IMG/VR virus record: IMGVR_UViG_3300032282_006300
Span: 59,831-123,830 of that record
Length of the DNA: 64,000 nt
Direction: 5' to 3' (one strand)
DNA from: a virus
Of this stretch, positions 33,717-48,000 are shown piece by piece (position 1 is the stretch's first letter; every line of letters starts with the position of its first letter). Under the pieces are notes generated by a model. That model worked only from the letters and a program-made list of their open reading frames with translations, searched no databases and had not been told where the DNA came from. A program made the position numbers and the translations under genes.

Positions 33717-33745
33717 AATCTAGGTTCAATTTTGGGTCTTGTCAA
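33717..33745 (-). promoter_or_regulatory. Consensus-like promoter
   Basis: On the minus strand a perfect -35 TTGACA (33740-33745), 17 bases, and a -10 TAGATT (33717-33722). It overlaps the end of the upstream gene and would drive the metallophosphoesterase, peptidase, nucleotidase, holin and endolysin genes. The leader between it and the first gene is about 210 bases, with a tract of GGGGGGTTTGGGGGGG that could form a G-quadruplex and the hairpin above. No gene is visible between 33501 and 33741. Confidence 0.7.
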
Positions 33746-34062
33746 CTCGAAAACGGATTTTCTTTTGGAATTTCAGAAAGAGCCTTGGATCGTTCGGCAC
33801 GAAGGCCCTCAACGGACTCTGAAACGAGTTTGTCAATTTGCTCTTCCGGAAGGGCTAAATTGAAGTTAATTGAAACGCTTTGCGCTTTTTCACCAATCAC
33901 AATTCCCGGAAGAGTAATTACTGTAATCAAGGCAGGAACGAATTGACCGACTTGGTTACCGGGTAAAACGGTAAGAGAAATTGCATATTCTGCATCTTCC
34001 CCCTGGGAATACTTGATTAAAGATGCTTCTACGGTTTTTGAAACTTTGTCTAGCAAGTTCAT
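33742..34062 (-). CDS. Hypothetical protein
   Basis: A 106-residue protein from the ATG at 34062, which overlaps the SNF2 stop (TAATG) and has GGAAG upstream. It has an alternating hydrophobic pattern in the middle (AEYAISLTVLPGN, then VPALITVITLPG) suggesting beta-strands, and a charged helical C-terminus (EQIDKLVSESVEGL). No family recognised. It is coupled to the helicase. Confidence 0.55.
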   Translation of the reverse strand: MNLLDKVSKTVEASLIKYSQGEDAEYAISLTVLPGNQVGQFVPALITVITLPGIVIGEKAQSVSINFNLALPEEQIDKLVSESVEGLRAERSKALSEIPKENPFSS

Positions 34063-35639
34063 TATCTTCCATATCTGTAGATTTGTAATGATTCTTTTCG
34101 GTTGGCCGCCGAAATATGATTTTCTCCAGCATCGGTGTCTCCAAGCAAGATATCCGTCTGGTCGTTTCTCTTGATCATTTTTTCGGCAATTACATCCTCT
34201 ACTGTACCGTCTAGGAATAGGGTTAGACAAGTTACAGAAGGGGCTTTTGAGTCAATTCTGTGGATGCGGTCCAGCCTTTGGGTTCGGTTGGCAAAGGTCA
34301 GGGCTGATTCATATTCAATAACGTATGTGGCTTCTGGAAGGTTGATTCCCCGGGATCCAGCGTCAGATGTCAAAAAAATGGCTGGTTCTGGATCTGCCTT
34401 AAAAAGTTGGCGAGATTGTTGTTGTTGATTAATAGACATTTCCCCGTGGTTTATGTAAACCTTGTATCCAGCCTTGGTTAATTCTTTGTGGATATCTTTC
34501 AAAATGGATTGCCCAAAGAAAGTAAACACCACGGCTTTAGCCCCTTGGCCCTTGACGACCACGGAAAGATAGTCCAAAAGTGCTTCCATTTTGGCTGAAG
34601 ACGTGTTTTTAAAAATGTCTTCCCCGAATTCTTCAACCAACATTTTGGCAATCATTGAGCCTTCGGGATTTTCACTTCCGTAAAGCACGCTGGCCGGGTT
34701 GCCAGCAACTTGCCTGAGTACCGTCCAGAGGCCCTGTACGGGCTCCTCAGAGCCGTAACCGACCTGTTCGACCATCTCGTACAGTTTACGTTGGTCGTCC
34801 TTCATTTGGATGTGTTGGGCCTCCTCAATGCGCTTGGGGAATTGCTCAATAATGTCTGGGTCAGTTTTACGTTTGCGAATAAGCCCTTTTTGGACATTTC
34901 GGACAAATTCTGTAATTCGGACAGGTGCATAAGTTGGCCGACCAAATTGATCTCGGTTCAGAACATAAGTTTTTTCAAAATCTCCAATATTTGGTACTAA
35001 ATCTGGCCGGACAATCCGCATTTGGTTGAAAGCGTCTTCGTAATCTCGCTCTAAAGGAGTGGCCGTCAAACCAAGAACTCTTTGGTGAGGATTATTTTTA
35101 CGTAACATTTTTACAATGTGATAATGGGCTTTATAAGTCGCGGCGGTACGTTTACGAAGTTTGGCAACCTCGTCATAAACTACAAACACGTTTTTTGTGA
35201 TTAAATGGTCCAACAAAGCCGTGTTTTGAGCAGAGGTACCTCGTCTGCCAGGAGCCTTGTGAAAGTCCACCAAATCGGCTTTGGCGGTCTCGTAGGTGGT
35301 AATAAGGACCTGTGGTAGCCCGTTTTTTTCTAATCGTTTTTGCCTACCCGCACCGTGGTGGATAGCAGAAGTCAATTGGGTAAATTTATCAAAATCTTCT
35401 TTCCATTCTGAGACCTTGTTTTTTTCAACAACCATCAAGACTAGGTCTATCTGGTTATCTTCAAAAAGCATGGCACTTAGGCACATAGCGGCGTGAGATT
35501 TACCCGTGCCGGTATCCCAAACCATTAAGGCTGATTCCATTAGGTATGCCTTAGCAATACCTTCTTCTTGAAACGGATAAAGCCCAAGGTGCGAAAAATA
35601 CAATGGATCACCCTGAGACACCGTGACACGTTCTGACAT
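34062..35639 (-). CDS. SNF2-family DNA helicase/translocase
   Basis: A 525-residue superfamily 2 ATPase. Motifs: Walker A in VWDTGTGKSHAA (about 40-51), DEVA (about 155, the DEAH-like box), LTATPLERD (about 193) and, in lobe 2, QQQSRQLF, TSDAGSRGINL and RTQRLDRIHRID (about 453-464). There is no extra domain. It probably moves along double-stranded DNA and may help remodel protein-DNA complexes or fork structures. It has its own promoter and begins a new transcription unit after the tail genes. Confidence 0.85.
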   Translation of the reverse strand: MSERVTVSQGDPLYFSHLGLYPFQEEGIAKAYLMESALMVWDTGTGKSHAAMCLSAMLFEDNQIDLVLMVVEKNKVSEWKEDFDKFTQLTSAIHHGAGRQKRLEKNGLPQVLITTYETAKADLVDFHKAPGRRGTSAQNTALLDHLITKNVFVVYDEVAKLRKRTAATYKAHYHIVKMLRKNNPHQRVLGLTATPLERDYEDAFNQMRIVRPDLVPNIGDFEKTYVLNRDQFGRPTYAPVRITEFVRNVQKGLIRKRKTDPDIIEQFPKRIEEAQHIQMKDDQRKLYEMVEQVGYGSEEPVQGLWTVLRQVAGNPASVLYGSENPEGSMIAKMLVEEFGEDIFKNTSSAKMEALLDYLSVVVKGQGAKAVVFTFFGQSILKDIHKELTKAGYKVYINHGEMSINQQQQSRQLFKADPEPAIFLTSDAGSRGINLPEATYVIEYESALTFANRTQRLDRIHRIDSKAPSVTCLTLFLDGTVEDVIAEKMIKRNDQTDILLGDTDAGENHISAANRKESLQIYRYGR

Positions 35640-35645
35640 GTCCTG

Positions 35646-35674
35646 ATACTATCCCAAAACTTGCTATAAACCAA
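35646..35674 (-). promoter_or_regulatory. Promoter of the SNF2 helicase gene, near-leaderless
   Basis: On the minus strand a -35 TTGGTT (35669-35674), a 17-base spacer, and a -10 TAGTAT (35646-35651), followed by CAGGAC and the ATG. Transcription would start at or next to the start codon, giving a leaderless or nearly leaderless mRNA. Confidence 0.6.
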
Positions 35675-35691
35675 TTGCAATTAATGCAATA

Positions 35692-40324
<4,633 letters not shown>

Positions 40325-40328
<4 letters not shown>

Positions 40329-41641
40329 AGATCCTCCGCAACCGAACTGCGTGCACCGGAATATGAATGAGAAAGCAAAGCGTTGTTTTCAATCAACAAA
40401 GCCGCCCTGATAGTCTTTGGGTCGGTAACACCACGATCTGGAGTAAAAATATCTTGAATAGTGCCCCGGGGGCCTGTGTGGTCCCAATTGAAAGAGTTTG
40501 GGTCTTCCAAAGTATAACTGTTCACGGAAGATAAATTAGTCATAGCGGAATGCTTGTGTCCAATTTTTGAAGAAAAAGGTGGCACTGCTACAGAATGGGC
40601 TTGATCAACAATTGTTGAAACATTCAATGCCGACCCAGAAGAAAGAGCATAAACGTTCGATTTTTTGGGTGCAATTCGTGTGTGAACTTCCCAAAAATTG
40701 TCATCTGAATAGATGCCAGCCATTGGAACTTCTCTATGCATGGCTAGCCCATCGGTGTCTACCGTAATCAATACACCTGCAGGTTTAAATTTAGATAAAA
40801 CGCGAGTGATACTTAGTTTATCGACAATTTTTTCAGTATCTCCTGCGGCATCTTCTGTATATTTTTTCTTAACCCGAACAACAACTTCTGAAGGAGTAGG
40901 GGTTTCAGATAATCCAACAAAAATTTTTCCCGTTAAAACATTCCAAGAAGGGTTGTGCGTGGGGTCTCCACCAATGTAAAAATTATTCCAATTGGGGTAA
41001 CTGTCTGTAACGTCATCCCATGTATAAGTAACATTAAGGCCTTCCCCATAAAAATCAAGAATTTTCCAAATTTCATAAATATCGCAAGGTGCGCTAACCA
41101 AAGATTCTGCAATTTGCTTTAATCCGGGAATTGTTGCCCCAAGGGGAATACCTTTGGCCAGGGATTCAATTCTTGCACGAAATTGAGCGTCCCTTGCAAA
41201 AACTTCTTCCCATTCTTCGACAGTTGCTAAAGAATCCATTGGGTTAAAAGTAATTTTTTCAGAATCCCTGCGAAGTTCTCCCAGAATTGATCCGTAAAAC
41301 CCATCCAAATCGTAAAAATGGGATCCTGACAAAATAGATTCTAGTCGTGCAATTTGAGTTCTTTTATGCAATTGACCAACACCGGACGGGCCCAACAATG
41401 CTTGTAAAAAACGGTACAAGTGGGATTGTGGCCTTAAATCATAAAGATCTTCAGGAAAATGAGAAAGCAAATCTGCAAAAATTAACGGCGGGTTCAATAG
41501 CCCTGTTCCGCGTTCTAGACCTTCTACGTCTGGGGTAGATACGGGCGCTTGCAATGGAAGAAGTCCTGGAGCAGACTGGTTCCCTTGCACATAAAAACCG
41601 GCAAGTTGATCTAACTTATCAATGTTATCAAGGGTGGCCAT
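40325..41641 (-). CDS. Baseplate/tail protein, gpI-like position
   Basis: A 438-residue protein encoded directly after the J-like wedge protein, where P2-type phages have tail protein I. Its N-terminal half (FPEDLYDLRPQSHLYRFLQA, LRRDSEK) is helical; residues around 205-240 contain TYTWDDVTDSYPNWNNF and NPSWNVLTG, sharing the W-D-D motif with the downstream baseplate protein. The C-terminal part may bind a fibre. Assignment rests mainly on gene order. Confidence 0.6.
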
Positions 41642-43494
41642 TAGACAGCCCCAAAAGTATATTCTGATTTTTCAGTTGGTTTGAGGTCTCCATAAACTGC
41701 ATAAGCATTATCTGGCAAAAAGATACTTTTAGTTGCTCCAGAAGAGGTAATAAAAGTTTCAATTACGTTTGTCGAATCAGTTGGGTCAATGCGTTGAATT
41801 CCAATGTTGTATGTATCACGACTTCCGTAAGAAAAACCACCACCAATATCTGATGCATCAATAAAACGAACGGCATCTACTCCGGAAACGTTGTGTACAA
41901 TTTGCAAAATATCAGAGGCTTGAACAGTTTTTCCCACACCATTTGTTGTTAAAAACTTTCCAAGAGCAGTTCCAATATTTGTATTTGTATCTTCAATTGT
42001 TTGAGTTTGGTCATAAATAATAGCAAAACTAAAACGCAAAGACCATTTAACAGCCTGGTGTACTAAAGCATCTACCCCGACCAAACGCCAACTGTCAATA
42101 TTTGCTTGAATAGAAGCAGGCACTTCATTAAAAACATAATTATTAAAAGAACCCACAACAAAATGATCTGAATTTCCTGGATACGTTTGAGAAGCATTCC
42201 ATTCCATACCAAACAAAGATGTCGCACTATACCCATTTGCTGTTTTTAAATGAATAATATTGTAAGCATTTAAAAGATTTGATGAAGTTGCCGCTCCGGT
42301 GCCTGAAGCACCGCGTCGCCAATAAGTTTTTGCATTACAGGTAATACTGTCAGGCAATGTTGTAATAGGTCCGTAAGAAAGAGGAATAAAAATATTATTT
42401 GCGTCTGGAAGATCTCCATTTAAACGTTCCCAGTCCTCAACAAAATAAGTGCTTCCGGGAGAAGAATCATTGAAGACTTTTGTGTTTTTAAAATATACAT
42501 CTTGTCTTGCATATCCAGCACGTTCACCAGCAACCCAAATATCGACTTTGTTTACAATTCCGTTTTCTGGATCATTTCGAGAAGAAATTGGAACATATTC
42601 AAAAGATAGATCTGCTATGTCAAGATTGGAAACCAAAGCGGAATTAATATCGGTAACTTTAAGGTCTTCGGGGTCACTGCGATCCCAAACATAATCAACA
42701 TTTTGAATTAAAAGATTTGTGTCTGCTGAGTCAATATTAACGCCAAAAAATACATTAAATGGGTATGCATATTTGCATCCTTCCAATGTACTGTTTGCTT
42801 CAAAATCTACAACTTGAACTTTTTCTTTACGACGTTTAGAAGAACCCAAAACAATTGCAGAAGTTACTTGTGGATCGGAGTTTGCCAAACCTAAATAATT
42901 TTGTTCAGTTCCATTTAAAGAACGAAAAACGGTTGCTTTCCAGCGAGTACGTAATTCGCTATCAGATTCAGCATCTGAACCATTCGAAATTGCTGCCGAA
43001 TTATTGACACTAATTCCAGAAGAAATAGGTGATGGGATAAGTGTAATTTCATTAGCGCCAACGTTTCCAACACTGCCGCCCAAAACGCATTGAACAGACG
43101 CTTCTTCGAAGCCGTCGCCAACCCCCATTCTTACAGCACCGGTTGTTTGAAAAATAACAGCGCCACCAGCAGTTGCAACTTGGGTTCCAAAAGGAATGTC
43201 CACAATTGTAGTGGTAACTGAGCGAGTAAAAGTAACTTTTCCAGTTGAACGTTTTTCAGTTAATCGCGCAATACCGAACAATTGCGTAAATTGATCTAAA
43301 TCTCCAGCAGTTTTGGTGTCAATATCATAGTTATATGAAATAACATGATTGTCGACATATGCTTGAGAAATAGCGTAAGCAACAGAATCAATAATTTTGC
43401 GAGCAGGAGTGCCAACAGATGTATCTAGTTCTGGATCCAAAACTCTAAGGTTGTTTAAGATTTGTTCAGAAACTTGATCTAAAGTAACGGCCAT
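41641..43494 (-). CDS. Baseplate J-like wedge protein
   Basis: A 617-residue protein of the gpJ/Mu gp47/T4 gp6 group. The N-terminal half shows its pattern: SVGTPARKIIDSVAYAISQ, DQFTQLFGI, FTRSVTTTIVDIPFGTQVAT, then GSVGNVGANEITLI and SDSELRTRWKATVFRS. These proteins form the wedge ring of contractile-tail baseplates. An inserted region (about 230-440) is larger than in P2 gpJ. It sits between the gp25-like gene and the gpI-position gene, matching the conserved order. Confidence 0.85.
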   Translation of the reverse strand: MAVTLDQVSEQILNNLRVLDPELDTSVGTPARKIIDSVAYAISQAYVDNHVISYNYDIDTKTAGDLDQFTQLFGIARLTEKRSTGKVTFTRSVTTTIVDIPFGTQVATAGGAVIFQTTGAVRMGVGDGFEEASVQCVLGGSVGNVGANEITLIPSPISSGISVNNSAAISNGSDAESDSELRTRWKATVFRSLNGTEQNYLGLANSDPQVTSAIVLGSSKRRKEKVQVVDFEANSTLEGCKYAYPFNVFFGVNIDSADTNLLIQNVDYVWDRSDPEDLKVTDINSALVSNLDIADLSFEYVPISSRNDPENGIVNKVDIWVAGERAGYARQDVYFKNTKVFNDSSPGSTYFVEDWERLNGDLPDANNIFIPLSYGPITTLPDSITCNAKTYWRRGASGTGAATSSNLLNAYNIIHLKTANGYSATSLFGMEWNASQTYPGNSDHFVVGSFNNYVFNEVPASIQANIDSWRLVGVDALVHQAVKWSLRFSFAIIYDQTQTIEDTNTNIGTALGKFLTTNGVGKTVQASDILQIVHNVSGVDAVRFIDASDIGGGFSYGSRDTYNIGIQRIDPTDSTNVIETFITSSGATKSIFLPDNAYAVYGDLKPTEKSEYTFGAV

Positions 43495-43922
43495 TACAAG
43501 GTCACCGTCCTACTGATGGCAATATTGGTGCCCGAATAAGTTAACAAACTGGCCATAACGTAAATGGTGTCATAAGAGACTTTTACCGTAATGTCTTGAA
43601 CACTTTTGACAATATCTCCGGTATCTACCACTTGACGACTCCGATTTAAACCTGTCCGAATAATATTTTTATTTTGAATAGCGATATATTCTTTGAGCAC
43701 CCGGGCCACTTCTGCTTTAATTTGAAATTCCAGACTGGTGTCAATTGGCTGGCCAATAAAATTGACCAAAACCGACCCCCATTCAGGGTGAAAACGGTCG
43801 CTTTTTAAAATTTCGCCAAGTGCCAAAGCCAAATCCTGACGGATACGAGAAGCACCAGTTACGGTTTTATACCCCTGTGGCCCGACAGACAGATCTCCAT
43901 TGACTAACGCTAGGCTTTTCAT
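43494..43922 (-). CDS. Baseplate wedge protein, gp25/gpW-like
   Basis: A 142-residue protein. The core (RIRQDLALALGEILKSDRF, HPEWGSVLVNFIGQPID, then ARVLKEYIAI) matches the gp25-like family that starts sheath assembly and joins wedge to hub. The late-gene element (copy D) and a Shine-Dalgarno (AGAGGAGG) precede it, marking the start of the baseplate operon. Family members are related to a lysozyme-like fold but are not active lysozymes. Confidence 0.82.
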   Translation of the reverse strand: MKSLALVNGDLSVGPQGYKTVTGASRIRQDLALALGEILKSDRFHPEWGSVLVNFIGQPIDTSLEFQIKAEVARVLKEYIAIQNKNIIRTGLNRSRQVVDTGDIVKSVQDITVKVSYDTIYVMASLLTYSGTNIAISRTVTL

Positions 43923-43936
43923 TAACGACCTCCTCT

Positions 43937-43971
43937 ACCCTTTCAGGTGGCTTCTGAGGGGCCGTGACAGG
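43937..43971 (-). promoter_or_regulatory. Late-gene upstream element, copy D
   Basis: On the minus strand CCTGTC, 21 bases, GAAAGGGT, then AGAGGAGG and the ATG of the gp25-like gene. CTGTC and GGTAG could pair as RNA across the spacer. It matches copies A, B, C and E. Confidence 0.6.
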
Positions 43972-43992
43972 CCTCTAACGGGTTGGTTAGGG

Positions 43993-44349
43993 TTAAGTTG
44001 GAGCCCCAGTGGTTTCGTCTTTGATTATCCCCATTTTGTCAAGGTGGGCCAACAAATCAGAGAGGACTGTGGCCGGGTCGCCCATGCTTCCGGAGACTGT
44101 AAGGACGTCACTGTTTAGAGGGGCAACAAAAGACCAACCCCCAAATTTACGATCAATTACCCATTTTTCGTCAATATATGGCAATCGTCTCGCACGCAGT
44201 GGGTGTAAAGAAACCCGAACTTCATACCCAAAATCATCTACGCATGAGGCCGAGTTTTTTTCAGAATCCAAAGACAACACGGTTACTTGTTGAATGTTTA
44301 CACCGACGGACATGGAATTCGGGCTTGTAGGGGTAACTTCCCAAGACAT
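43993..44349 (-). CDS. Hypothetical baseplate-region protein
   Basis: A 118-residue protein. Residues 20-70 alternate in a way expected for an OB-fold barrel (QQVTVLSLDSEKNSA, YEVRVSLHPLRAR), as in the central part of spike proteins such as gpV. Such a small OB protein after a hub gene could be the tail-tip spike or a hub ring, but no apex metal motif is seen. It overlaps the hub gene by 1 base. Confidence 0.55.
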   Translation of the reverse strand: MSWEVTPTSPNSMSVGVNIQQVTVLSLDSEKNSASCVDDFGYEVRVSLHPLRARRLPYIDEKWVIDRKFGGWSFVAPLNSDVLTVSGSMGDPATVLSDLLAHLDKMGIIKDETTGAPT

Positions 44350-47168
44350 TAGACTCTCCTCGCGGCTTCTGCTTCAGGAGAATATCCTGGATCAGATTCT
44401 AGGTTTTTATTGTACTTATTTGTATCCAAACCGTCAACATTAATGCCACCAAAATCGGGCAATCCAATAAACGACCTAATTTGATCCGAGTCATTTTTGG
44501 GTAAGCGAGAAGGGGCGCAAATGTTAATTACGGTTCCAAAACTGCCACCTTGTCCAAATTGGAAAGTATGTGTTACACCCACAACGTAGGCTTGAAAATC
44601 CAAATATGGAATTTGAATAAGCATTCCTGGATACAATTCGGGCATAAAAGTTAGAGGAATGTCAGCAGTATATTGATAAACCCATTGCCTCATAAACAGA
44701 TATAAAGCCGCAAAAAACTCTGAACGTAGACCAACCAGTCCATCCATCATTTGAAAATCTGGCCTTGCTCCGAATTTTTTGTACACCCAGTTTTTAAATA
44801 CATCGCTATCATCTACATCAATTCCGAACAAACCTTTCATAATTGCCGGAATTTCAATAGTGGCAATGCCTAGAGTTTGAGTTCTGATGTCTGCACTACC
44901 GGTAAATGCTGGGTTTTGAGTTTCCACTTTACCTGTTGCAACATTAAGGTAGTTATACTGGCCAGCAATAACATATTGGTGTGTTACAAAAAAATCATCG
45001 CTCCAATAAACTTGAAAATCTTGTAATTCAATTGGTTCAATAATCATTTTTGCGGCGGTTCCCCAAATACCATAAAAATCAGGAAACCATGCGATAAAAT
45101 CTCCGTTGGGTGCAGAACAAAAAGATCTTTGAGTTGAAATCATCAAGTTTTGCAAAAATGGCAACAAAGGTTGGTCGTTCATTAATGCACGAATGCCGGT
45201 TAATGAAGCAGCGGCAGACTGTTCAGTTTCGCTAATGGGACCGGGGTACCACAAGGCTCCAAACAAATCGTCTTGGCCACCACCAGATCCAACATTTAAT
45301 CCTTCAGGCAAACTGACCGGAATTGAAGAATAATCGTATGAAGCAATTTTTGTAGATGGCGGGACTTTAGAAAAATAATCGGGATATTCATAACTGGTTG
45401 TTGAGGTGGTAACAAAAGAAGAATCTGTTCCTGAGCCACTAGACGCAAAATCAACATTTGGTGGAAAAAGAATGTGGGTCCAATTATCTGTTGCTACCCC
45501 CGCAGGATAACCCCTTTTTCTGGCTTGCATAGCCTTTTTGGTTCCATCGCCAATAGCAATACCTATATGGTTGTCACCTTCTTGACCACCCCGATTTTTT
45601 ACAAATAACAATGCCCCAGGAATTCTCCACAAAGGATCGGAAGAACTTTCGGGAGCCGCATAAACCGTGCCACCTTTATCTTTACAATAATTAAAAATAA
45701 TGGAAGTTTGAGGACCAAATCCAGGACTTTTACCCAAGGCTTGCCTAAATGTCCAATAAACAAGACCAGAACAATCTAAGCCTTTTGTTTTCAATTCAGC
45801 AATAGTCGCTGTTCCGTCGTGTGCTCCCCAAATATATGGAATATTTTGATTATTCAAAAGTAATGATTTTTCAAGAATTTGTGATCCGGTAATGTTTCCT
45901 GAAGAAGATCCGGGAGTAGACACACTGGAACTGGTTGTTGATTTTTTTCTAAATTCAGCAATAATAGCCCGAGCGGCTTTTACAATATTCGGATTGGGAA
46001 CATTCAGGTAATTACCATTTGCGTCTTTTTTAGCGTATTGGCCGGTTTTGCTAAATCTTTGAACAACTTGTGCAATTCTTAGCCAGTTAGGGTTATTACC
46101 GTACCGTTTTGCTCCATTTTTTCTTGCGTCATAGTAAATAAAGAATTTTCGGGTTTGATATTCGGGTGTATACCATTTATCTGTTTTGGGATATCTATCA
46201 GCATTGGTTAATTCTTGTTGAAACATGCCTAAAGACGCTTGTCCAGGATCATGGCTAAGATAATTTAAATTTGATTCACAAATGGCAACATATACGGTAA
46301 AAGCAAGAGTTTCATCATCTCTTCTTTGGTCAATACCGACATTCCAAATAGCGCTTACCGCTTTTATACGTTCTGCAGTAAAATCATAGCCACCGTATTT
46401 TCCCGGTGTTACGGTTGCATTGGAGTTTGTCCCGCTAGTTGTTGCAGTAACCGTTTTTTGAACGGGGTTAAGGATATTTGGCATTTGAGAATTAGCGGCT
46501 TCTTCTGCAGCGGCAGGAAGATCAATGGGGTTAAACATGGTTACAGGACCATTGGTGGTAATTGTAATAGTACTGGCGCTAGTACCTGTGCCATTTCCCA
46601 AAATAGTTGTTAAATCTGGTGCATCACCGTCTGCTTCTTTTTGAATAGATTGAGCAATTTCATAAGCCCAATCTAGCCATACCGAAGGAATTTTTCCAAT
46701 ATGTACTTTATTGGGGGACCAGCCAACAACTTTTTCTAAAACCGCCAAAGCCACACTGCTGGCTCCACCATCTCCGCGCCCTTGCGCACCCTGACCCAAA
46801 GCAATACGAATCATATTTTGGGTATAAGGAGCGTAAGAATCCCAGAACCAATATTGCAATCTTTTTAAAGAACAAGAAGACGAAAGGTTAATTGTAGTTG
46901 GCCACGCCGTAAACAATGGGGCCGAGTTTAAATATCCGGTAAACACCCGGACCCAAGCAACGCGTTTCATCATGACAACAATGCGATCATTAGGCATAAA
47001 TTTTTGATCATATTGCCTTTGGCGATTTTGAAGAGCAAATTCAAAGTTGCTAACACCATCACTTCGACGTTGCATACTGCCTTGAATTAGATCATCAGAA
47101 ACATCTAAAATACCGGTAGATGTTTCAATATAAACTTTGACGCCAGGAGCGTATACAAAAGTAGGCAT
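44349..47168 (-). CDS. Tail hub protein with embedded transglycosylase and NlpC/P60 peptidase
   Basis: A 939-residue protein. The ends (about 1-200 and 640-939) look like a gpD/gp27-type hub (FEFALQNRQRQYDQKF early; PELYPGMLIQIPYLD late). Inserted between are a lysozyme-like transglycosylase (about 265-400, with E in VAICESNLNY and G-M-F-Q-Q) and an NlpC/P60 cysteine peptidase (about 430-560, with C in GLDCSGLVYW and H in GDNHIGIAIGDG). Both would cut the cell wall locally during DNA injection. A Ser/Thr-rich linker joins the two enzyme domains. Confidence 0.85.
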   Translation of the reverse strand: MPTFVYAPGVKVYIETSTGILDVSDDLIQGSMQRRSDGVSNFEFALQNRQRQYDQKFMPNDRIVVMMKRVAWVRVFTGYLNSAPLFTAWPTTINLSSSCSLKRLQYWFWDSYAPYTQNMIRIALGQGAQGRGDGGASSVALAVLEKVVGWSPNKVHIGKIPSVWLDWAYEIAQSIQKEADGDAPDLTTILGNGTGTSASTITITTNGPVTMFNPIDLPAAAEEAANSQMPNILNPVQKTVTATTSGTNSNATVTPGKYGGYDFTAERIKAVSAIWNVGIDQRRDDETLAFTVYVAICESNLNYLSHDPGQASLGMFQQELTNADRYPKTDKWYTPEYQTRKFFIYYDARKNGAKRYGNNPNWLRIAQVVQRFSKTGQYAKKDANGNYLNVPNPNIVKAARAIIAEFRKKSTTSSSVSTPGSSSGNITGSQILEKSLLLNNQNIPYIWGAHDGTATIAELKTKGLDCSGLVYWTFRQALGKSPGFGPQTSIIFNYCKDKGGTVYAAPESSSDPLWRIPGALLFVKNRGGQEGDNHIGIAIGDGTKKAMQARKRGYPAGVATDNWTHILFPPNVDFASSGSGTDSSFVTTSTTSYEYPDYFSKVPPSTKIASYDYSSIPVSLPEGLNVGSGGGQDDLFGALWYPGPISETEQSAAASLTGIRALMNDQPLLPFLQNLMISTQRSFCSAPNGDFIAWFPDFYGIWGTAAKMIIEPIELQDFQVYWSDDFFVTHQYVIAGQYNYLNVATGKVETQNPAFTGSADIRTQTLGIATIEIPAIMKGLFGIDVDDSDVFKNWVYKKFGARPDFQMMDGLVGLRSEFFAALYLFMRQWVYQYTADIPLTFMPELYPGMLIQIPYLDFQAYVVGVTHTFQFGQGGSFGTVINICAPSRLPKNDSDQIRSFIGLPDFGGINVDGLDTNKYNKNLESDPGYSPEAEAARRV

Positions 47169-47776
47169 TATCCATTTACCACCTTTTGCAAATCAGAAAG
47201 CGTGCTGGGTTTTGACACAGTTTGGTATTGGTTGGATGACAAATCATTCCCATTTAACTGTGGCTGGGCAGGATAAAAAAACTTGCTATCTGAATCATTT
47301 TTTGAAGAAAGATTATCGTTAAATTCAGAAGTATAAATTTTGCCATCATCTCCAGGTTCCCCAACGGTTTGAAACACAATGGTGGGGGTCCATACCATAG
47401 AACCAATGTGGTCGCCCCATTCAAACGGACCCAAAGGAATTCCTTTACGAACAAAATCTCGAGATTCAACTGTAACATTCATTACGGGCCAAACGCCATT
47501 TTCGTAAGTTGAAGTCATAGAATATTTAACATAAGAAGCAAACCAGTTGTTCATTACTCGGTATTCTTCATAACCTTTAAGCAAAATACCAATAGAAAAT
47601 TGCGCTTGACTTCTCAAATGTGGGTAAAAAGTTTTATATGTTCGACCTTGGGTCTGTTGAGCAACTTGCGCATATTCATAGGTAACAGAAGCGGTTCTTA
47701 AACGAATGGCGCTATTAAAAAGATTCGTACCTTCATAGTACGACAATGTTGTATTTAGACCGCTTCTAGGAGGCAT
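47168..47776 (-). CDS. Tail protein of unknown function
   Basis: A 202-residue protein. It has the beta-rich, aromatic composition of small baseplate or tail-tip proteins (YTNLFNSAIRL-like start, TVESRDFVRKG, MVWTPTIVFQTVG). It is encoded between the hub and the other tail genes with 1-base overlaps. No exact family recognised. Confidence 0.6.
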   Translation of the reverse strand: MPPRSGLNTTLSYYEGTNLFNSAIRLRTASVTYEYAQVAQQTQGRTYKTFYPHLRSQAQFSIGILLKGYEEYRVMNNWFASYVKYSMTSTYENGVWPVMNVTVESRDFVRKGIPLGPFEWGDHIGSMVWTPTIVFQTVGEPGDDGKIYTSEFNDNLSSKNDSDSKFFYPAQPQLNGNDLSSNQYQTVSKPSTLSDLQKVVNG

Positions 47777-48000
47777 TATAGGTACTCCGTATTCGTTTTG
47801 TCCAAATGTTCATCTGCAAATATCGTATTGGAAGGGTCAACTGGTGGTTGTCGTGGCACGAAAAAACGAGTGTATTCAATTTCATTAATTTCATGTGCAA
47901 TACAAGAATCAGTAAAAACAAAACCAGACATGCTGATCATTGGCCTAAATTTGTGAGGTTCGGGTGCAGAAATTGGAACATCTGAATACCATTTAGACAT
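47776..48000 (-). CDS. Small tail-region protein
   Basis: A 74-residue protein (MSKWYSDVPISAPEPHKF start) without recognised motif. It is flanked by tail genes; a role as a small baseplate or tail-completion component is only inferred from position. No signal peptide or membrane segment. Confidence 0.55.
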   Translation of the reverse strand: MSKWYSDVPISAPEPHKFRPMISMSGFVFTDSCIAHEINEIEYTRFFVPRQPPVDPSNTIFADEHLDKTNTEYL

